Positions 34,948 to 46,486 of a stretch of 64,000 bases of DNA are shown here, one piece after another. A program made the translations under genes and the position numbers. A model generated the notes under the pieces. That model did not search any database, was not told the origin of the DNA, and saw only the letters and a program-made list of their open reading frames with translations. How positions within the stretch are numbered: position 1 is the first letter of the stretch; every line of letters begins with the position of its first letter. The stretch spans positions 20,356,112-20,420,111 of the forward strand of contig JAJEKV010000019.1 in NCBI GenBank assembly GCA_021234155.1, read 5' to 3'. This stretch comes from Isoetes taiwanensis (lineage: Eukaryota > Streptophyta > Lycopodiopsida > Isoetales > Isoetaceae).

Positions 34948-35555
34948 ATGGAAAGCAGACGAAGAATGCTTTGGTTTTTAGTGTTTTTTAGTTTGAATCT
35001 CGGTGTGATTCTAAGTTATGCTAGGTTGAAGTGTTTAGGCATGGATTCGGCTCCTACTTTTGAGCTGGACAGTCTTGAAGGCAATGAATCCGAAGTTATG
35101 AAGGATATCAGTAATCTTTGTGAAGATTCTGAAGTGGATAATACAAATGGAGTTATTTCTTTGATCGATGAGCAGGTTATCAATATACAAAGTTATAATG
35201 ATATTGATGAAAACTTCAATGCTTTGTCAAAGAAAAGTAAGTTGATCAAGAACGTGTATCTTCTTGAAAAGGACGCTCCAAAGAAAGGTACATTGCATTT
35301 TCATAGTTTGCTTATAGGTTTTATTGTGTAAAGTTTTTAAAGCTTCGTGATGTTTTGTTCTTCTTGGAGATTACTAACATTTTGCAGAATTTTGTGGGAC
35401 ATACAAAAGGAAAGAAAAAAGATGAAGCAAACTTTGATCAGTTTGTAGCTGATGAGTCTTGTAGCAGAGGATTAGGTGATTTTGAGTCAGAAATGGTGTC
35501 CGAGTTTGTGGAGGATGCCATAGCAAAATATATGAAAGATATAGTTTTAGACTGA
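34948..35555 (+). CDS. Small secreted or membrane-anchored acidic protein, two exons, unknown function
   Basis: ATG at 34948 begins MESRRRMLWFLVFFSLNLGV followed by ILSYA, a good signal peptide or membrane anchor: basic start, about 15 hydrophobic residues, small residues at the cleavage zone. The rest of exon 1 is acidic (SLEGNESEVMKDISNLCEDS) and ends at AAAG before GTACAT (35287). Joining to 35410, after ACAAAAG, keeps the frame: GKKKDEANFDQFVADESC, then SEMVSEFVEDAIAKYMKDIV and a stop at 35553-35555. This gives 161 residues. The better-looking acceptor at 35387 (TTTGCAG) leads to an early stop, so the splice model is uncertain. The last 44 codons lie in duplicated block B. I recognise no family. 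A secreted peptide-like role is only a guess. Confidence 0.5.
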
Positions 35556-36020
35556 ATGCTTGAGGCGCTTCTGTGCCCCAAAATCCTATTGTTCTCTCTA
35601 ATGGTTCTCGAGTTCCTTTTGTTGAGCTTGATGAGGAGCTCCAAAGGGAAGTGGAAGCTGATGGTATTTCTAAGTCCGGCGCAAAAGTTATGGGCCCTGG
35701 CGTTTTGATTAAATCAATAGAACTATGATCTCAACAAATTGTAATGTGTGTAATTGAGGTAATTGAATCAATTAGTTCTTTGTTAGTAATGAATAGTCTT
35801 AATAGTAAATAGTGAGTGATAGAATGTCCATTAAAATAAAATGTTGAAGCGAGAATGTTGAAGCGAGAATGTCTTCTAAAATAGAATGTTGAACAAAATG
35901 TAAGCCTAAAATAACAATGTGAGTAAAGAGAGCAACATTCCGCGAAAAAGAATACATGACCGCGTGGCAAGTTACGATTGGCTCAAACGTCGAGAAAGTG
36001 GTCTAGGCAACATTTTACGT
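35423..36020 (+). repeat. Duplicated block B, copy 2 (598 bp)
   Basis: Includes the 3' coding end of the secreted-protein gene and its 3' flank. Direct partner of 34243-34840. It runs straight into block A copy 2. Confidence 0.8.
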
Positions 36021-36154
36021 CTATGTGCCTTTTTTTTTTCTTCCTTGGGTGAACCTTTTACCTTATTTTTATTTAGAACTGCCAAATTTTGAAATAGGCC
36101 TAGTTCATAAGGTGAATATTTTGGGTTGCCCCAAAGGGGCAAACCGTCCCTCAT
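36020..36154 (+). repeat. Duplicated block A, copy 2
   Basis: Direct partner of 34068-34200. Overall order A1-B1-gene-B2-A2, all in the same orientation. Confidence 0.8.
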
Positions 36155-38960
36155 AATGGGGAAAAAGGCGTGAGTATATGTCAAGATATACCTAGATATC
36201 TTCGGCGACATCGGGGTAATTTCCCTCTCTCTTATTACCAAAGAGAATGGGGAAGCTCACAAGCTGAGAGCTACCTTCTAGGTTCTCCGACATTAGTGGG
36301 AAGGTTGTGGCCGACTTAGGCTTTGGCTGTGGTGCAGCTTCATTGCTAGATGCTGGGTAAGAATGTGCCTTTGTTTGTTTCGATGCATTTCATGCTTTGC
36401 ATCAAATAATCCTGCAGAGTCCTTTGGATCATCATGGCAGATGTAGACTATGCTATATGGTTAGCCAACATTAGATCCGTCTTTTTCACCATGGCCAAAA
36501 TAAATTTGTGAAAAGGAGGTGGTGTTGGATAATCTTAGAACATAGTTCTAACATTCTCTAAATAGACATAAAATCAAAAGTTGTTATATGGGGATTTTGG
36601 AACTAGAGTTTAGATTAATTATGATGTCAAGACTCCTTTTTTGAGCGAAAGCTGATGATGCATTAAGGAGAACCAAATTGCATTTGCAGGGTTCTGCATT
36701 TGTTGTTATATATGTCCATAGCTGGTTCCAGAGTTGGACTTTGTTGAGCTTCTCAAAGAAGTGGAGGGCCACTTTCAACATCAATCGTGCTTACCTTGAA
36801 TTGTAAGTGTTTGTCATTGCTTGTTGAACAAGTTTCTACAATATGTTCAAGCATTTGCAATTGGATGTGCAGGAGCTTAGAACAATTGTGTGAAACTCAG
36901 AAGTCTTGATCATACCTTATAAGCCCCGAAGCCTATGCAAAAGTCCGGGGGGCTTGTACATATGTCGAGCTTGATAAAGCACCACATTGATGTAAATCTA
37001 TGCACATCTTTGCCATAAAACAATGAGGAAAAAGCGCATTTTATGCGAGGAAGCTTCATACTATGAGCATTAAGTTCTATATGCATGTTTAGTGCTTATT
37101 TATGTCTCTATTATTTATATTATAGCGATCCCTCTTGACCGTGAGAATCCTTCTTAGTGCTTGTGTCTATAATTGCTTCTATGCATGTTCGTTGATATCC
37201 GGCCTCTTTGCTTTTTGTGTTTTGCTTGTGAATAAATTTTTGTAAATTCCATGAAGCCACAACCAATTCCAAGGTTCATGGAACCCGAGCCAAACGAAAT
37301 AGTACAAAGATTGTGTGAAGGAAGCAAATTCAACACACTCAAAGCCTTTACATGCACCATTTCCATTCCAAAAAAAAAAATTGTTGTGTTGTTGACATGC
37401 AATTTCAACTCACTAGATTCTATTATAGAAATTTTCATGAGTAGAAGGGTTTTCTAATAAGCTTTTCCTTTCTTATGATTAAAACAGTTACTGACAGTTG
37501 ATTGTTGCCTTAAATAAGAATCCTCAAGTAAGTCCTCTATTATTGAACCATTAGCTTCCATCAGTTTTCCACATAGCAGTTACAAAGGACTCAAAGTTAC
37601 TTCTAAATGTAAATTTTGGTTATAGTTTATTTTACAATAAGAAAAAAATATATGCAATAAACACTTCATATCAAGGCCATGTGCTCCAGTTGATCATCCC
37701 CGCCATTGCTAGAGTTCCTCGCCCATGACCAGGCCTCATAATATCGTGATATGATCATATATCTCGAGCGGCGCATCGACTTAATGATGACAAGTACCAT
37801 ACTAAATGTCTTATTTGCTAGTGCAAATTTTCCTACATGTGACTGCATATGCTAGATGCTATGAACATTGGTTTAGGTTCTGTTTGTGTTAGAAATAAGA
37901 CTGACAGAGAGTTCACAATGTTTTTGGTATATTTGATCATTCATACAATTATTATTTCAATGGGAGATGATCCAGACATAGTGGTTGGGCTTGCACTTCG
38001 TTGTATTTTTATTTATAACTAATAAACAAGGTTGATTCCTTTAAAAAAGCCTTAGTCTTAGAGAATTCAAAATTGCTTTCGGATGTGATAATGAGTTCCA
38101 TTGTCTTTGACATTATTCATGTATGTAATAAGTTGCAAACTTAACGGTGTTGTTTGATTTGGTAAGGGATTTGGAATAAAGAAAACTTGGTGTTTACCTT
38201 CCTAGTATATGTGGACAATGTGACATTCCATGACATTACCGTATGTCATTCTGTCCTCCCGCCCTAATCAACGGTCCACATTATGCCACATCCCTGGGAT
38301 TCACCTTTCATTAGTGTATAACCCATGAGAGTTCAACGGAGGGGTGTTTTTTGGACCATTTGCATATGTATACTTAGGGGGTAGGTGTTTTTAGGCACTG
38401 ATCTAGAGCTATATTTATATACATAGGGGTCAAATTGCCTTTTAAAAATGTGTATACAAGGGGTTTTTGCTACCCTTGAATCTGAGATGCCATACCCCTT
38501 TATGTATAAGTGCATCCCCCTGGTGCCACATGGCATAGATCTAGACCCTTGGTGCAAGAAATGAAAGGGTTTATAAATGTAACCCTTCATTCCACGTAGC
38601 ATAAATAGACCCTTAAAATTGTGCAAAAATGAAAGGGTTTTACTCCAACATACTATGCGCGAAGATTGTAAAAAGGCTAATATCACTAAACTATCTTCTC
38701 TTTTTGATTTGGGAGCAAATGAGCTCTTGATTTCGAGGTTTATATTTGAGAATCAGCTTTGAATTAGCGAGGATTTGGAAAAAATCCTTCACTAGCAGAG
38801 CCATGGGGAAATAGCAGACCCGAGATGCAGATAGTCGAAGGGTTAGGCTAAAAGCATGGAAGCTGCTTGCGACTGAAGTAGGTTTGTTTCTGTGTTATAG
38901 ATGCCAACATGTTGTTGTCATGTTTTTGATGAATAAGGGTCAATATCGTTGCAGGAAGAA
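36155..38960. other. Gene-poor stretch
   Basis: No domain recognised. An open frame at 38333-38686 (minus) has no similarity I can name. The 3' boundary is the start of a LINE near 38972. Confidence 0.4.
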
Positions 38961-38971
38961 TAAAAATTGAT

Positions 38972-41900
38972 AAAAATTGTATGGCAGGAACAATGGGTTA
39001 AATATGGTCTAATTAATGTTTACGCCCACAATAGACCTCATCAGAGAGCTTCACTGTGGGCCTCTTTGCAAGGAAAGATACTCAGCTTGGGCTGCCACAT
39101 TTCATGGCTTCTTGTTGGGGATCTTAATATGGTGGAAATGGAGTCTGATAGGTTGGGGGCGACCTCTACAGTGGTGTCTTGTTTTGAACGCCAGCAGTGG
39201 CTCCGTCTACTCCATGACTGCAACCTCTCGGAGATTGATGGTGAAGGTGCCTTCCCTTGGTGCAATGGTCAAGTTGGTGGGGGTCGCGCAAGCTCTCGGT
39301 TGGATAGAGCTTATTGAAATGCAGATACAGTTGCGGCACTTCCAGATCTCTTTCGGTTCTGTCTCAGAGATAACTCAGTTTCAGACCACCATCCGCAATT
39401 CATTCCAGACGAGCCCCTGCAGCAGCGGCGGTCTGGAAGGACGTGTTTTCGCTTGAACGTGAAGTTCTTAAAGGATGCTGATTTTTAAGAAGGTTGCAAG
39501 AATACTTGGACAACTGTCTTCAACCGACGTCGAGGTATGACTGGCATAGTGGATGCAATTGCGACAGTCAAGGGTTTTGCCAAAGAGTGGAGTCGAGAGT
39601 CTGCAGCAGCAGGCCGTGCTTTACTGGACACCTTGTATCAGGACCCTGCTCCATTCTCGACAGGGACGTCTTCTAGGTGTTTATGATCGTGATATTTTGA
39701 CACAGATCTAAGCATTGGAGGAGGAGCAAATTCAGCAAGCAAAGATGAAGGCAGGTCTACAGTGGTTTCATGATGGAGACCATCGTACGGGCTTATTTTT
39801 TTGTGCAGCTAAGAGGCGTCGCAGGACATCAACCATGTCCTCATTGCTTTTGCTTTGAATGGTTTGGTTTGGAACTCAAGCGAAGATCGACGTTTTTGTT
39901 GAGAAACATCTTCCCTTTCAATCAGAAATGCGAGATGTTGTTTTGTCTAGGATTTCCCCCATCATCTCTGGTGAGCAGCGCGAGTCAATAGAGGCAGCTA
40001 TAACAACTGATGATTTAGGTTCGGCAGTCTTTGAACTGAAAAGAGGCAAATGCCTGGTTTTGGATGGTTTGACAATTGAGTTCTTCGGGGAGTATTGGGA
40101 ATGGCTGAGCGGGGGATCGTATGATGCTTTCTCGTGACTTTTCGGTGGTCCAACGCTTTGGATAGAATTCTAAACACAAAAGCCATTTCACTCATCCCCA
40201 AGGTCAAGGATCCTCGGACTATTTTAGATTGCGCCCATCATCTTATTGTCATCCAGATATAAGATCTTCGCCAAGGCTTTTCTGCGGAAGGGTTAAAAGG
40301 ACATCTTGGCGTAGTCCATCTCAACAACCCAACGGGTTTTTCTTCCAAAATGGTGCATTTTGAACAATGTTGTCTTCTTGCTACGAGGGAATTTATGCAA
40401 AACCTTCCAGGTTGTATACCTTAAGCTTGATTTTGCAAAGGCTTATGATAGTGTCACCGAATCTGGCATCGCGTCGATGTATGCTAAGACTTGGATTTGG
40501 GGAACAATTCACATCGAGATATTATGAAGTCGCATATCTCGCTTTCGGGCGACGTTACGCTCCATGGTGAGCCGTCACATGCCTTTTCACTCGATTGGTG
40601 GTATTCGCCCAAGGCTTGCCCTTTCGCACTATTGCTTTTCACAATTGTGCTTTGTCACAAGTTATTCACCATTGCAACGACAGGAGGGACTTCTCCATGG
40701 TCTTGCAATGGAGGATTTGCACACAAGAGGTTTGCAATCAATATCTTTGACGACGTTCCTCTTCCTAGTCGCTAATGATGAGAATCTTGCTGCTTTGCCA
40801 AAATACTTTTAGATACTTTTTCAGCGGCTTCCGTGTTCTTGTGGGGTGGCGTATGTACAAATTTGTGGACATTGGATAACTCCCGGCTCCCATGTGTTCC
40901 ACGATTATCCATGGAAAGTACTTGCGCATGGACGAGCCATCAAGTTGTTGGGGATTCGGTTGGCATCCATGTTACTATGGGAGCTGCATGGGAGGAGATC
41001 ATTTAGGGGTTTGGAGAAGCACTTGTTCCGGTGATCCACTGCTAAGTTGTCTCTCTTGGTGCATTCAAAGGGCCAAGTCACCCCTTAGTAGTACCCATGT
41101 TTATATGGCATCCTTACTTGCTAGCCCTACGAGATCAAAGTCGCGTGAGCTCATTGCAATAGTTCGAACTTTATTTGGGCTGGTACGAGGAAGGTGTTGT
41201 GGTAAGGTGGCTTTAGTCGGGTGTATCCTTCCAAAATGGGCGGTGGTGCGGGTATGATGGACTTCTTACTTGCCAAAGCAAAGTGCTTATTTCAAAGTTC
41301 ATTTGGAGACTCTGAATGGTGAGGATGACTCTCTAGTTCACGCCTTCTTAGACAAGCTCTTGGTCACTTTGTATCCCTCTAGGCAAGAAGGGCGGTCAAA
41401 ACCGTCCTACCTTGGGCTTTATTTCAGACTCTGCAGCCTTTTCCAAGTGCTTCTCCATTTTTGCGTGGCTTATTGGCAGCATGGGAGACGGTCAGACATC
41501 TTTTCTGGCCATGCCCCTCTATCCACACCCTATTGGAGACTCCATAGTGGTGGGCACCACTGCTTCCAGACCCCTCAGCACCTCCATTGGCGGCCCTCGA
41601 TTACCGCGAGAGAGGATGGGTTCTTGCAGGTGTATTCAAGCATGGTATGAGGCGGGTCGCCTACTGTCTTGGCCTGAATTTCAGGCAAAGTTCCTGCTCT
41701 CTCGTTGGACCGTATCTCTATGGGAGAAGGTTGCAGAAAATTTGCCTCTTATAGTGCAAGTTGGTGTTGCTGAACGGGTGCCCATGGGACTGTCATGAAA
41801 ATATTCACAAAGGCAAGCAATTTGTCGATCCGTTATATCGACTTCTTTTAGCACCATAACCCCTCCAGTTGCCAGATGAGTGGCACCTCACGGTTCCACA

Positions 41901-42490
41901 AATCCCACTTTTGTGTCGTACATGGGGATGGCTTTGGGATAGGTTGCTCCACCCTAAAGTCTCTGTACTGTGGTGGCAGGTTATCCACAGGTTCCTGCGG
42001 GTTAATGCCTTTCGACATCGCTATGATCCTTGCATATCTGCAGTATGCAGCATGGTCCTGGCTACAAGGTTTGTTTAACAGTACATTAGACTGCCGATGC
42101 ATCCTTTTGGCGTCCTATCCCAACGCATGGCCTCCAGCTAAACAAAGGGCATTTCATCTTGGTTCCGGTTGGCTCCTATGGTCGATATGGGAGCGTCGCA
42201 GACACCACATCTTTCAGGGCATTTATTCATCTGCACACAGTGTTATTACGGTGGCCCAAAAAGAGATATTGACAGCCTACGAGTGTTCCTCACTTGAATC
42301 AGAACTGATGGAACGCATCTGGATTCAGTATCTTCAAATTGATTCTTATCATTAGTTTTCTATTCTGGAGTAAGTACATTGTGCTCCAGGCTCGTGCTCC
42401 TGTGGCATCTTTTTATGCTTACATAGTTAGATGAGACATGTAAATTTTGTACTTTTTCTCTGACTAATAAACTTTTTGGCTTTCGTCCTT

Positions 42491-42517
<27 letters not shown>
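38972..42517 (+). mobile_element. 5'-truncated LINE of a second L1-like family, poly(A) tailed
   Basis: Begins inside the ORF2 endonuclease domain: YGLINVYAHNRPHQ, WLLVGDLNMVEMESDRLG and, near the end of the domain, SSRLDRAY. The reverse transcriptase region follows in several frames from about 39780 to 41260, with many frameshifts. Towards the end LCRTWGWLWDRLLHPKVSVL, WWQVIHRFLRVNAFRHRYDP and FHLGSGWLLWSIWERRRHH fit the zf-RVT region. A 27-base A-run at 42491-42517 closes it. AAAAATTGAT at about 38962-38971 recurs where the A-run ends, a possible target duplication, though A-rich. Its sequence differs clearly from the LINE family at 10975 and 51871. Coding capacity is lost. Confidence 0.8.
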
Positions 42518-42522
<5 letters not shown>

Positions 42523-42537
42523 GATCTAAATAGGAGG

Positions 42538-42900
42538 AGGCTCATGCTTTGCTCACGGTCTTTGAATCAACTTCCACGAAATATAAGTTTACTGTTGAGA
42601 TGTTTGTTGGGAATATACTGGTTGATAAGTATGCCAAATATGGGAGCATAAAAGATATCTGCAGAATGTTCAATAGTTTTCCAGAAAAATGCTTTGACTT
42701 GGAGCATAATAGTTGGGCTATTTTTCCAAGATGAGTTCCATATATGAGCTTTTTATGTCCATAGACAGATGCAAGACGATGACTTGATACCAAATGAAGT
42801 TCTTAAGCCTAAGATCTCTGTCATAATCCTTTTGGCATGCAGTTTTTGGATGTGGTGCCATAGCATTGTGGTCTGCCATTGCAAAGAAAAAGTGATGCAT
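42538..42900 (+). pseudogene. Pentatricopeptide repeat (PPR) fragment
   Basis: Reads HALLTVFESTSTKY, then MFVGNILVDKYAKYGSIKDI and FNSFPEKC, in the order of the typical plant PPR segment (FVGNxLVDMYAKCGSIxDAxxVFxxMPE). After a stop, QDDDLIPNE resembles the start of the next 35-residue repeat. PPR proteins bind organellar RNA in sequence-specific fashion. Only about one and a half repeats remain, without the usual tryptophan-containing end of the motif in frame. It sits between a LINE tail and a Copia element, so it is a stranded scrap of a gene. Confidence 0.6.
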
Positions 42901-42961
42901 CTATAGTGCTCGATTCACTATGACTATATCTTTGGCAACATTTGATCTTCATTATGACTAT

Positions 42962-42966
42962 ATCTT
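42962..42966. repeat. 5-bp target site duplication of the Copia element, left
   Basis: ATCTT here and again at 51217-51221, exactly next to the two LTR ends. Confidence 0.85.
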
Positions 42967-43584
42967 TGATAGAAATAAGCAGTGTAGAACCAATATCATG
43001 TAACAATGTTAGATTTTCTTAGATTGATAATCATCTATGTGTAAGAAACACCTCAATCTATTAGCACAAGATGATTTTATATTCAACTCAACAAAAACCA
43101 ATTGTATAACACTAGCCAAGTCACTTCTTCAACTTATCATTAACATTGGCAATTATGACCATTGGAAATAATCTTAGCATTACTGTTCATATGAGATCGA
43201 TGAGAATACTGTAGCTTCAAACTTCAAATAGGTCATTCAATTTCAAATCGATTCATACCTGCTTCACGATTGCTCCTGCAAATTTCCAATGACCAGAAAC
43301 CTCTGTATTCCATCTTTATTTATCTTTGCAGTCCGACGGTCAGGCCAGACCGCCGATTGAATCTTCATGTCTTCGTCATGATTCATTTGAACCGAAATTG
43401 GCTCCAAGGATCTCTGCGAGCTCATCCGAATATTCCTTGACTTATTGACAGGTGCTTTAGGTACTCAGTCTTCATCATCGGATCTTAGGTGCTTTAGGTG
43501 CTTTAGGTGCTATCTCAACTTTCTCACCTGTCACAGAATTTCCTTGAATATTTTCCCATCTCAATTATGGCATGAATTCTAACA
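42967..43584 (-). repeat. Copia 3' LTR (618 bp)
   Basis: TGATAGAAATAAGCAGTG ... ATTCTAACA on the plus strand. It contains a short 9-bp tandem repeat (AGGTGCTTT, three to four copies) near 43490-43512. It pairs with 50599-51216. Confidence 0.92.
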
Positions 43585-43600
43585 TTCCCCTTTCATGTCA
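43585..43600 (-). promoter_or_regulatory. Copia polypurine tract
   Basis: On the minus strand GAAAGGGGAA lies directly before the TGTTAG start of the 3' LTR, where plus-strand synthesis would be primed. Confidence 0.75.
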
Positions 43601-43604
43601 TAAT

Positions 43605-43785
43605 TCAGGCATCTCTACAGCTCATAGCAGTTGATAATTTTTGAAGTCTCTTCCAACTTAATGCCTTGGTCATTATGTCAGCAAGTTGATCTTCTGATCT
43701 TACATACTTTAATTGAATAAATCCCTTATTCACCATGTCCCTGATATAGTGCATCTCCATTTCGATATGTTTGGTCCTCTCGTGC
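43605..43785 (-). pseudogene. Copia RNase H, C-terminal part
   Basis: HERTKHIEMEMHYIRDMV and EDQLADIMTKAL are the usual end of Copia RNase H. The first half of the domain lies 2.7 kb away (46487-46926), so the gene has been cut by an insertion right before the HERTKHIE motif. Confidence 0.85.
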
Positions 43786-44219
43786 AACCAACACATAACA
43801 ACCAACACAACGCAACCATTGGGTCCAACGCATTTAAATTAAAATCCCCCTTAAACCCCCTTTGGTTTGGGTGCATATTCACACGGGGTGACTCAGCAAC
43901 GAGTCATTGGATAGGCATATTCACCCCTTATTCCTTAATCTACACCGTACACAAAGTTCCTCGTTTGTGGGGTATGGATGTATGAAATTTGCTATACTGT
44001 ATAACAAGATTTGCAAAATACTATAAGATTTGAAGCAAAATACTATATGGTGTTGATTTTATACGTGCGAAATATAATTATAAGGGCTCTCGCTGCCCTA
44101 CGTCACCCCCCGTGTGAATATGCACCCAAACCAAAGGGGGTTTAAGGGGGATTTTAATTTAAATGCGTTGGACCCAATGGTTGTGTTAATTAATTGTTAA
44201 TGGTAGTTATGTGTTGGTT
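43786..44219. repeat. Foldback (MITE-like) element with about 110-bp arms
   Basis: Left arm 43786-43892 and right arm 44102-44219 are inverted copies. They share AACCAACACATAAC at the outer end and long blocks such as CATTGGGTCCAACGCATTTA and CCCCCTTTGGTTTGGGTGCA. The right arm has an extra AT-rich piece. The loop is 43893-44101. Arms this long and similar would form a stable cruciform or hairpin RNA. No flanking duplication is visible. Confidence 0.85.
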
Positions 44220-44239
44220 GTTATACTAAAAAAAATTTT

Positions 44240-44254
44240 GGGCCCTTCGGGCCC
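44240..44254. other. Perfect GC hairpin GGGCCC-TTC-GGGCCC
   Basis: A 6-bp perfect stem with a three-base loop, flanked by A/T runs, in AT-rich surroundings. Short GC hairpins near an end are typical of Helitron 3' ends, but no CTRR terminus follows on either strand. Confidence 0.6.
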
Positions 44255-44699
44255 TAAAAAAAGCAAACATATGTAAAAACATGTAAAACATGCAAAACAT
44301 GTAGCAATATGTAATATCTAATAAACAATATCTAACATGTGCCGTGGTTGATGCCAGAACATGGATAACAAACCTATTCACAGTGTCATATAACAACAAT
44401 GTTTTAAGATATACATCAATAAATGAAATGCCTTCTGGAACAATGGATATGAAGAGTAACTGCAATATCTAAAATATTTGTGCATGCAATCCAATCCATG
44501 CGCACAAAATCCCTGAATGCAGTGCCGAGTTATAGCCATTTTCCTTTGTGAACACCATGCTTCAAGCCTTTGCATATATTTAAAATTCTGGCTTTCTAGC
44601 TGCAAATATTTGCAAGAGCTAATAATTCTATAAGCAGAATTGAAATACTGCCATGATTGTCACTGTAGAAGGTACCCATTAAAGAGAAAAACAAGAATT

Positions 44700-45360
44700 G
44701 CTTATTAAATAAGGAGCTCTTGTGAACAAGTTTTTTCGACTTCCCTTCATCAAACTGAACAGCACTAGAAGCTGTGAAACATGGCTTGTTTGATCTTCAA
44801 AGATCTGCAAATCGTTCAAGTTGTATGCCTGGGATAAGTTCTTGCAATGTCATTGTCCTCTAGTTCAAGTGCTGCTTCTCTTCCCAGAGTAATGCGTAGG
44901 CAGTATCAATATAAGAGAGCCTAGGACATGTAGATAAGAATCAATAGCGCCATAATACATAATGTCAGTGCCCATATAGACAATCAATTATTTGCACTTA
45001 CCAGATTTCGTGTATTTGCAATGCCTCTCTCTTGTTTTTAAACGGATATTCCAGAGAGTCTCCACGGTTGATTGCTAGTACAATGGATGTAAAGAAGTAA
45101 CACTGCAACAACCTATCATGAGTAGACAAATTAGAATACACTGGATATATAAAAAGGTGCCTTATTTGCAAGTTTTCAAGAACAAACCAACGGGCTGTCT
45201 GTTGCTAAAGAAATACCAGGAGGAATTTTTGAGCAAACGATATATGTTTTCAACTTGAGTGGAGTGTTCAGATTCAAAATTGCCATTGCTTTGGCTAGCA
45301 TGGCATCAGGTACACCATCGAAAACTTTTAACAAGAGGATGACGTTGAGCTATGCTTGAA
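44700..45360 (-). pseudogene. Captured exons of an unidentified gene in the nested insertion
   Basis: An exon at 45102-45002 (minus) is bounded by TTGCAG and GTAAG and reads CYFFTSIVLAINRGDSLEYP, then REALQIHEIW. The segment about 45355-45205 reads VFDGVPDAMLAKAMAILNLN and then LKLKTYIVCSKIPP. Downstream, about 44900 has AYALLWEEKQHLN. Intron-like spacers with consensus borders separate them, so these look like captured genomic gene pieces and not a processed copy. The gene is not recognised. Confidence 0.4.
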
Positions 45361-45628
45361 AATGTTTGCCTTCAACAAAATCTGCCAAATAGATAATGGA
45401 AGATGCACAGTAATCAAGGAATCCACATCTGGCATTCTTGTATCATATGAGAAAGGAAACAAAGCATCTTGCTTATATGTCATAATTCTACAACAGGCTA
45501 TGGTTTTTTCTATCCATGCCTTCAATCTAGCAAATTATCTTACATATTCCTAGGAAAAATCCCTGCATGCACGACCTATGTTTGAGGTGGAATGAAGAAT
45601 GTTGCAGTCTTTTGTGTTGCCCTAAATT

Positions 45629-45901
45629 GTGGCAGAATTAAATTCTCGAGAGCCATCTCAACGCTTAAAGAATCTGATATGGGATTCGCATTCAGAGGTG
45701 AATCTATCTCTTGAGCTGCTTGAGCTAGGAATGGGAAAACAAATACTGAGATTTAGGCTTACAGAAATGGGCCAAGGATTACCTGATCGTCCACGCTTAG
45801 CAAAAATCCTGAAAACTCTAGATAGATTGATTCAACGAAGAAATAAAGAAGCAAAACTGACTGCAGAATGGTACTGCTTCAAGCTCTTAGATTTCTTATA
45901 A
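45629..45901 (+). other. Open frame of 90 codons, doubtful
   Basis: Reads MAELNSREPSQRLKNLIWDS and is rich in Leu, Lys and Arg. No family is recognised. It lies within the nested insertion and opposite to a lysine-rich minus-strand frame, so it may be chance. Confidence 0.2.
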
Positions 45902-46486
45902 GAATTCTTCAAGGACTCGTTGTTCTTAGCCGCCAACTTCTTGGAGATCCGGAAGAAGAAGGGAGCTCCGATGGAGAACCCTAAAATCTTAGATTTTTGA
46001 TAAGGAATTTTCCTGATAAGCTGGCTGGAATGCAGCTCCGGTCTCTTCATCTTCTCGTTTTTTTGTACTTAAAATTTGCTCACATGAAAATAAGAGTATC
46101 AACACACTGTTTCCTTGAAACCCACCAGACCATGCCATGGAAACTGTGAATATGTAGCACAAACTGCTGAAGCAAGCATCCGGCCGCATCATCCTCTGCA
46201 CTAAAGCACAAGAACATTAATTTTTTGCAAGAATCCTTCCTTCCTTCCTTCCTGAAATGCTATCCACGAGGCTTGCATGTTAAGCCCTAAAATAAAAAGA
46301 GGGCTTTTGTTGTAAGCCCTTAGATGTTGGACCATTGAAAAAAAAAACCTAAATCAACGACTAAGAAATGGTGCACTCTAGATGTACGCATTAGTACATC
46401 AATTCGAATACGTCATTAAATCTTAGGAAAACCTTTGTGAAAAGCGTACAAAAACACAAAAAAAACCCTTGTTATTATGCTACATA

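Larger units (their letters stand above)
43786..46486. mobile_element. Nested insertion inside Copia RNase H, type unresolved
   Basis: Copia homology stops at 43785/43786 and resumes at about 46486 (CDNQSCIAMTN on one side, HERTKHIE on the other). The 2.7 kb between are not Copia. The left 434 bp form a foldback with 107/118-bp arms. Next comes a perfect GGGCCC hairpin at 44240-44254. The rest holds exon-like segments of an unknown gene on the minus strand (at least 45002-45102). No target duplication was found, and about 10 bp of RNase H appear to be missing at the junction. A Helitron, a MULE with an eroded end, or insertion through repair are all possible. Confidence 0.6.

Noticed and set aside
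34243-36020. 598-bp direct repeats read as LTRs of a small retrotransposon
   Set aside because: The ends lack TG...CA, no primer site or purine tract adjoins them, and the repeat holds the coding end of the gene between; block A outside also argues against it.
38333-38686. Minus-strand open frame of 117 codons before the LINE
   Set aside because: No family recognised and no conserved motif; probably chance.
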